Of a stretch of DNA of 64,000 nt, positions 57,840 through 64,000 are shown one piece after another. The stretch's first letter is position 1; each line of letters starts with the position of its first letter. Under the pieces are notes generated by a model, which was not told where the DNA came from, ran no database searches, and worked only from the letters and a program-made list of their open reading frames with translations. Source of the stretch: Brachyhypopomus gauderio (lineage: Eukaryota > Chordata > Actinopteri > Gymnotiformes > Hypopomidae); contig NC_135222.1 in assembly GCF_052324685.1 (NCBI RefSeq), positions 15,074,373 through 15,138,372 on the forward strand, written 5' to 3'. The translations under genes were made by a program, and so were the position numbers.

Positions 57840-58202
57840 GGTCCCAAGCCCGGATAAATAGGGAGGGTTGTGTCAGGAAGGGCATCCGGTGTAAAAACTG
57901 TGCCAAATCAAATGATGTGGATCAAAAATAGAAATTCCATACTGGATTGGTCGAGGCCCGGCTTAACAACGACCGCCACTGGTGCTGTTGTCCAACAGGG
58001 CATTAGTGGAAATTGGACTACTGTTGGGACAAGGTGGAGGAGGAGGAGGAGATGGGAGAAGAGGGTTCTGAAGCTGAAGGAGAGGAGGCAGAGCAGGAAG
58101 GTGGAGGTTAGAGTTGGTACGTTGAATGTGGGCTCTATGACAGGTAAGGGGAGAGAGCTAGCTGATGCGATTGAGAGGAGGAAGATAGATCTGGATTCTT
58201 AA
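57840..58202 (+). pseudogene. RTE-like LINE 5' end and endonuclease start, unit 1
   Basis: The 5' phrase gggcatccggtgtaaaaactgtg and the ORF ending VGTLNVGSMTGKGREL are typical of the start of RTE-type LINE endonucleases in fish. Broken off at 58202 where another LINE begins. Confidence 0.7.
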
Positions 58203-58380
58203 AACCCTACATAGCACAGAAACAGCACTGATCAGGGTTTTTAACGATATCCTCTTGGCCAATGATTCGGGTGACCACGCAGTCCTTATCCTGTTGGATT
58301 TAACATCCCGTTGACCATAACATTTTAGTCTCTCTGCTACAGCACCTGGTGGGCATTTCTGGTAGTGCTTTGAAATGATT
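58203..58380 (+). pseudogene. L2/Rex-like reverse transcriptase fragment, unit 1
   Basis: Frame with TALIRVFNDILL and HAVLILLDLT, the RT palm motif region, followed by frameshifts. Fused directly to the RTE fragment; the same fusion is in unit 2 (63808-63985). Confidence 0.65.
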
Positions 58381-58767
58381 TAGATTAAGCTTATCACGAT
58401 ACTAAGAATTATGATACTTAAAAAAATATTGAAATTCAATACCATTTTCGATACCAAAGTCAGATACTGTGCTCATTTCCGTTTCAAAGCCTTTTAATTT
58501 TTTTTAATAAACAAACAAATGAATATTGTATTTCGTTTCACAAATGTAAAATAAATAAAAGGTGTAGTCCTTACCACATTAAAACAGAAAAATTTGTAAT
58601 TGCACATTAATATAAATTAACATAAATAATAGTAGTGCACTCTGGAATTCACATTTAGAAGTCTAGGCTAGTGCAAAAAGGCTAGTGCAAAAAGTATTTA
58701 AGTATACTTTAAACAACTTTAAGTAACTTTAACTTCAGTATTAGAGTCGAGTTCAGTATTCATAGAT

Positions 58768-58991
58768 CAGTGTTTCTCAACCAGGGTGCCGTCTGTCTTC
58801 ATCGGGGGTGCCTTCAAAATATTCTGATGTGAAATAAAAAAACTATAGTTTTAAAAATTGAAGTTATTATACGCTATAAAAATCATTAAAATTAATTTCA
58901 TCTGACCAGATCTCTCAAGTTTGATGGGCGTGGGCTTTTTTCAGGCGGGGGGGATTGGAATCTGTCGCGATGGTTAGTGTAGCGGGTGTGT

Positions 58992-59022
<31 letters not shown>

Positions 59023-59563
59023 GTTGGGGAGCGGGCTGGCTAAAGTTTACCAAGCAACAGCACGATCTATATTCTGATTGGTTCAACCTGTTATAATATA
59101 CAACCGATGGATTGGCTGAATATGCTGCGGTGTGCGGCGATTAGATTATTTAAAAATAAATAAATAAATAATAATAATAATAATATTCAAGCGTGAGAAA
59201 TTCCATGTGTGGTGTGAGAGCATGTGAAATCGCTAAAATGCGTAAGTGTCACGCTCAAAGCGTGCATATGACCTGCATATGACCCTTACCAAGGTCAGCA
59301 CGTGATTACGCAGGTTTCCCACTGACTGTAAGTTATTTACCTCTGATCCATATCTATGATTCAATGAGTTACTAGTTCGCTCTGGCACCAACCACCAACG
59401 ATCGATAGATCGCAATATAATACTTAATTTGTGTCCATTTTACAACCCCCCCCCCCCCCCCATCGACAACTTACGTTTGACCCCCCCCCCTTGGACACTT
59501 GGGTGCCTTAAAATTTTGCTTGCATATAAAGGGTGCCACAACTGAAAAAAGGTTGAGAAACAC
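58768..59563 (+). mobile_element. Non-autonomous hAT (CAGTGTTTCTCAACC termini)
   Basis: CAGTGTTTCTCAACC and GGTTGAGAAACAC, target duplication TCATAGAT at 58760-58767 and 59564-59571. Contains (TG)n near 58988-59020 and the shared module at 59330-59490. Confidence 0.85.
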
Positions 59564-59689
59564 TCATAGATGATTGATCCATTGTAGTATGATCACTCTT
59601 TTTTTCTCTTTGTATGCTGTCGCAATTACGGCTCTTAAACCAAGAATATAACTAACATTTGCTAGCATACCATAATCGGACATATAATC

Positions 59690-59802
59690 TTGTATGCTGT
59701 AATAATACTAGAAATGGGAATAATCACCAACCTCTTGAAATTCTTTGTACAAATCTGCATGCTGGTCCTTCAGGTGTTTGGCCAGATTCGTTGTGTTAAC
59801 CT
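59690..59802 (-). pseudogene. BED zinc-finger fragment of a ZBED1-like hAT transposase
   Basis: Minus-strand reading NTTNLAKHLKDQHADLYKEF matches the second half of a BED finger. It ends abruptly at the duplication junction. Confidence 0.65.
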
Positions 59803-60915
59803 AAGATCACCCAGGTTTAACCCTATGTACAAAATACCTTCATATAGAGCATGTTCATGTTATCCAGGAAAATCCTGCTTTGAAATCAACATTTGGTGTC
59901 AAACGAGACTGTCCACTCAATTCCCTTCAGTTTTTCCATTCGTCAAACAATTATGCTGTAGACATAATGCATGACCTGCTAGAGGGAGTGGTGCAATATG
60001 AGTTAAAGCTTGTGTTTCAGTATCTGATCAAGAAGTCAATATCCCTGAGTTCGTTGTCTGAAAGAAAACAGCAAAGATCTTGGACTCAATGCTATCCAGT
60101 CTTGGTGCCTTCTCCGCAATGCCCCACTGATATTTGGAGATTTGGTTGAAAGAGAGGATACCTGTTGGCAATTGTTACTCCTTTTAATTCAGATTGTAAA
60201 CATTGTGTTTTCACCCACTGTATCTCATGGAATGACTTGTTATTTGAAACATCTCATTTTTGAACATCACACCCTTTTTAAATCCATCTTCCCAGAGCAC
60301 AATCTCATTCCAAAACATCACCATATGATCCACTATCCTAGCACGATTAGAAGAATTGGGCCACTAATACACATTTGGTGTATGCGGTTTGAAGGGAAGC
60401 ACAATTTTTTCAAGAAATCTGTAAATAACTTCAAAAATATTGCTAAGACTCTAGTTAAGAAACATCAGACTCAGTTGGCATTTCATTTTGAGAACTTTTA
60501 TTTTCAGAGATTACAGTTTGGTCCTATCTTAGAAGTCCCAGTCAGCAGTATAGAGGGTGGAGAGGTGCTGAATGAAGCCTTTGATGAGTCATCAGTTTCC
60601 ACCACTTCCTGGGTCAAAAACTATGGCACAGACTATCAAACTGGGATGTATGTGATTACTGGAGTTGAAAATGAGATGCCTTTGTTCAACAGGATTGACA
60701 GTATCATTGTTAAAGACAAAAATGCCTATCTTTTGATTTGTAAAGTCTCAAATATTTTTTTTGATGATCATTTAAATGCATTTGGTATTGAGGAGAAAAA
60801 TGAGGTTTTCACAGTGATCTCTGAAAATGATCTGGTATATTACAGACCTTGTGATAGGCAATTTTCATATGACACCAATGATCAAGTGTACCTTGTTCCA
60901 TATTGTAATTATATG
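59803..60915 (+). pseudogene. Gene B of the CACAG element, unit 2 (5'-truncated, uninterrupted)
   Basis: Frame 59880-60149 carries NNYAVDIMHDLLEGVVQYELKL without the hAT. A frameshift near 60060-60140 leads to the 258-codon frame 60142-60918, which runs through the LTR-free site to the natural stop. The N-terminal fingers are missing because the duplication starts inside the gene. Confidence 0.75.
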
Positions 60916-61124
60916 TGAATCCATGCAAACTGTTAATTGTTAATGTGGTGTGGTGGCCATTTAATAAGAGAATTCTTCTAAAGAAGTGTTTGCCTTGTGT
61001 ATTTTTGAGATGGGTTTACTGGGTGGTTGTGTTGGTTAAAGGTGGGTGGTTTATTAGTAGTCAAATTTTACACCCATTGGTCTGAATGCATTGGAAGTCA
61101 GTGTAGCATTTTCATCTGCAGTAG

Positions 61125-61521
61125 TGTAACATTTTATTAAAATGACACTAGTGGAAAGTACTAGTGACACTAGGAGGTGTTAGATTTTAACTCCCTACAG
61201 TGTTGAAATTGCTAGATTTAAGTGTAAAAATATACTAGTGTGGTGTAAAATTAACAGTTAACAAGTGTTAATTTTAACTCCTTAAAGTGTTAAAATAACT
61301 ATATCTGAGTGTAAAAATATTAACACGGACACTAGACATACGTTAGTCAGTGTTAATTTTTTACTTCCTACAGTGTTAAAAAAATAACTATCTGAGTGTA
61401 AAAATATTAACACTAGTGTTAGTGTTAAATTAACACTGAAAAGAGTGGACGCATATACACACTTTTTCAGTGTTAAATTTAACACTCTCAGAGTTGATTT
61501 AACACTGGCATTTTTGCTGTG
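61125..61521. repeat. Subterminal TTAACACT array and right TIR, unit 2
   Basis: Copy of 55520-55918, ending GCATTTTTGCTGTG with TA at 61522-61523 and the same outside flank (ggtctgagatg), which shows duplication rather than transposition. Confidence 0.85.
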
Positions 61522-61654
61522 TAGGTCTGAGATGCAAGCAAAGAACTGGCTGAAACGTATGCATCAAGCTACTTTGGTCAGAGAAGTTAATCCTATATAG
61601 TGAGTATAAATACTAGCAGCAAACAAGTTGATGACATTCGAAGCTTTTTCTCTT

Positions 61655-62365
61655 TGCGCTTCATTGCTTCAAAATGTTTTGAATCTTTTCATTGTCACTC
61701 CTCCAATGAGCAATTGCTATCAGACACGTAGGCTGTTGGGAGACACGGCTTACCTGTCTCTGTGTGTATCCAGACTCCCCCACCATTTTGCACCCACCTT
61801 TTGCCCATCTCTGTTTTTCTTTCACTGTGGCTTGTGTTTGTATTTCTTTGGTTGTTAGGGGTGTGTCTTCTCTGTTACTGTGATCCATTAGCATCATTTG
61901 TGTGTGTGGAGCCTGCAAAGCTGTGTGTTGGGCTGTGGCATCTGTGAAGGCATTGCCTTTTGCTACTGTGTCGCCTGTTCTGGTGTGTGCGGCACATTTG
62001 ATTATTGCAATTTGTGAAGGCGGTAGCACGGCCTCCAACAGTTGTGAGATTAGTTGGTGGTTAATCTTTGACCCTGAGCTGATAAGGAACAGTGAGCTCA
62101 GCTGCTTGGGCAAAATAACGTGTCGGGAGTGATATCGTTTCCAAATACCTTTGTGGACAAATGTGCTACTTTCTGGTCCTGTAAAAAATTGAGAAACTGC
62201 ATTCTTGACCAGAAGTGTGAGTTGGGCGTACCTCACTATGTCTCTGGATGCTACCAATGACTTTTCTGCAGCTGCTATCGCATCTAGTTTTCCTGAGAAG
62301 TAGGCTACCGGTCTCTGTCACCGTGAGCTTGTGTCAAAACACTTGTCATGTAGGCTCCCTTAACG
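61655..62365 (-). pseudogene. Endogenous retrovirus pol fragment, unit 2
   Basis: Same fragment, with a longer open frame (62257-61661, 198 codons) because it has two more bases at the position where unit 1 shifts frame. The downstream part beyond the RNase H region is Gln/Thr-rich and not recognised. Confidence 0.6.
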
Positions 62366-62679
62366 TCAACACTCCCCACACACATACGAACACCGCATTC
62401 TATTTCAGAATTCAAAAACTGCTCTTATGTCTCATTTGTTTAAACTTGCTCATTCAACAAATGTTATATAAAATGTTAAATAGGCAAAAGACCTATAAAA
62501 ATATTATACTGACACCCATACACACACACACACGTTGAACAAACCTAGCTAATCTGTGGTTATTGTACTTATTTTATTGCTTAATTTACTGTATGGAGAC
62601 TTGTATACTCTATAAACATTTATTTTATGTGATTATAGTGGTGTGGACTATGTCACCATAGTGTTTGGACCCTAAAGCT

Positions 62680-63390
62680 GCCAGTATCATGTTAACAATT
62701 CATAATGTACACTGGTACACAGGCAGGGCCATATTTGCATAAACAAATTTATTAGACAGGCTCATTCAGCTCCACGTATGAAGGTGTCATGCAATGTGAG
62801 AAAAATCTGGTTGAGCTGGTTTTCTCTTTCTAAAGAGATTATTATTGTATTTTCCAAATGTACTTTATCTTCAGAAGCTTCAGTACTCGGTTGGAGAGTA
62901 GCTAATGTTGGTTACACAATCTGTGATACTTCCCCTACGTCAGAACTAATAGTCTTGATCCTGATGAACTCCTGACTGAACCCAGAGAAAAAGCTGACAC
63001 ATGTTTCAGGTATTTGATCTATACTTTTTCAGTATTGTTTAGTGTTTATTAATGTAGTGTAGTTAGCTAATGTACCAATGTAGTTGCTAAACCAGAGAGG
63101 TTTATGAATGGGAATTGTTACTGTACTTTACTGTTTAAAATGGAGTTTAGTTTAAGTAACTAAGAATTGTTTTGTTTAGCCATGTCAGGGTGAGTGTACC
63201 TATAACTAAACAAACAAATGAAAAGAAGGGAAACACACAGTCAGAATAGGGAGTAGGGAATAGTAGGAATTGTGCTGAGTTAATGTGTGTATACGTGTGT
63301 GTGTGTGTTTGGGTTTGGTGTGCTGAGTTTGTGTGTGTGTGTGTGTCAGCATTGGGGGTGTGCTGAGTTGTCCTATTTCCTATCATAGAG
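62680..63390 (+). repeat. Low-copy segment, third copy
   Basis: Copy of 57075-57785 within duplication unit 2. Confidence 0.75.
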
Positions 63391-63444
63391 AGGTGAGGGA
63401 AAAACCTAGCCACTAGGGTGCACACACCAGTGTATTTTAGTGCC

Positions 63445-63807
63445 GGTCCCAAGCCCGGATAAATAGGGAGGGTTGTGTCAGGAAGGGCATCCGGTGTAAA
63501 AACTGTGCCAAATCAAATGATGTGGATCAAAAATAGAAATTCCATACTGGATTGGTCGAGGCCCGGCTTAACAACGACCGCCACTGGTGCTGTTGTCCAA
63601 CAGGGCATTAGTGGAAATTGGACTACTGTTGGGACAAGGTGGAGGAGGAGGAGGAGATGGGAGAAGAGGGTTCTGAAGCTGAAGGAGAGGAGGCAGAGCA
63701 GGAAGGTGGAGGTTAGAGTTGGTACGTTGAATGTGGGCTCTATGACAGGTAAGGGGAGAGAGCTAGCTGATGCGATTGAGAGGAGGAAGATAGATCTGGA
63801 TTCTTAA
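63445..63807 (+). pseudogene. RTE-like LINE 5' end, unit 2
   Basis: Identical arrangement to 57840-58202, 110-codon frame with the same end. Confidence 0.7.
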
Positions 63808-63985
63808 AACCCTACATAGCACAGAAACAGCACTGATCAGGGTTTTTAACGATATCCTCTTGGCCAATGATTCGGGTGACCACGCAGTCCTTATCCTGTT
63901 GGATTTAACATCCCGTTGACCATAACATTTTAGTCTCTCTGCTACAGCACCTGGTGGGCATTTCTGGTAGTGCTTTGAAATGATT
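63808..63985 (+). pseudogene. L2/Rex-like reverse transcriptase fragment, unit 2
   Basis: Copy of 58203-58380 in the second unit. Confidence 0.65.
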
Positions 63986-64000
63986 TAGATTAAGCTTGTC

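Larger units (their letters stand above)
53226..59802. repeat. Tandem duplication, unit 1 (6.6 kb)
   Basis: Sequence from aagatcaccc (53226) through at least 58391 reappears from 59803 to the end of the window with few substitutions. The junction at 59803 joins a hAT BED exon directly to the middle of gene B. Unit 1 holds two insertions absent from unit 2. Confidence 0.9.
59803..64000. repeat. Tandem duplication, unit 2 (runs off the right edge)
   Basis: Collinear with 53226-58391 after removing the hAT and LTR of unit 1; the expected length (about 4.19 kb) reaches the window end, so the rest of the unit may continue outside. Confidence 0.9.

Noticed and set aside
59803..64000. Second independent transposition of the CACAG element
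   Set aside because: Unit 2 includes the same outside flank beyond the TIR and lacks the left half, so it is a segmental duplication.

Overview
This window is vertebrate, almost certainly teleost fish, nuclear DNA. The evidence is a spliced host gene of the ABO/Forssman glycosyltransferase family (GT6), L2-type LINEs with the usual fish 3' UTR, a V-SINE-like tRNA-derived SINE, and many hAT, Harbinger, CACTA-like and LTR elements. About nine tenths of the window is transposable-element sequence, much of it nested. I found no bacterial-type gene, no rRNA, no functional tRNA and no CRISPR array.

Layout. 1-3882 (minus): 5' part of an LTR retroelement/endogenous retrovirus, with LTR, initiator-Met tRNA primer site, a 1.3-kb leader holding a hairpin repeat array, and an open Gag running off the left edge. 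3883-6440: unassigned DNA with a few palindromes. 6440-10200 (minus): L2 LINE split by an LTR. 10200-12716: exon-like remnants, a hAT, and the 5' part of a second L2. 12717-34271: one giant (21.6 kb) DNA transposon inserted in the SGNH domain of that second L2. It has TIRs, subterminal AAGTATACTT repeats, a transposase gene leftward and a second gene rightward. It has itself been invaded by a complete non-autonomous LTR element, two solo LTRs, two large hATs (one with further elements inside) and a SINE. 34272-38160: rest of the L2 ORF1, two solo LTRs, and a low-copy segment repeated twice more at the right end.

39083-47876 (plus): the only clear host gene, an intact six-exon GT6 glycosyltransferase of 331 codons. 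Its first intron holds a three-level nest (LTR in LTR in hAT order), all three with perfect target duplications. 48971-55918: a second two-gene DNA transposon (TIR CACAGCAAA, TA target site) with a SAMD3-like gene and a C2H2/DIMH transposase-like gene. 53226 to the window end: a tandem duplication of about 6.6 kb covering the right half of that element and its flank; copy 1 carries two later insertions (hAT, solo LTR) absent from copy 2.

Target-site duplications were read directly and give a relative order of events without any alignment tool. The two DNA transposons share a plan (two genes, short TIRs, repetitive subterminal arrays, 2-bp target duplication). Both copies here are coding-dead by frameshifts or stops, whereas the GT6 gene and the truncated Gag are open.
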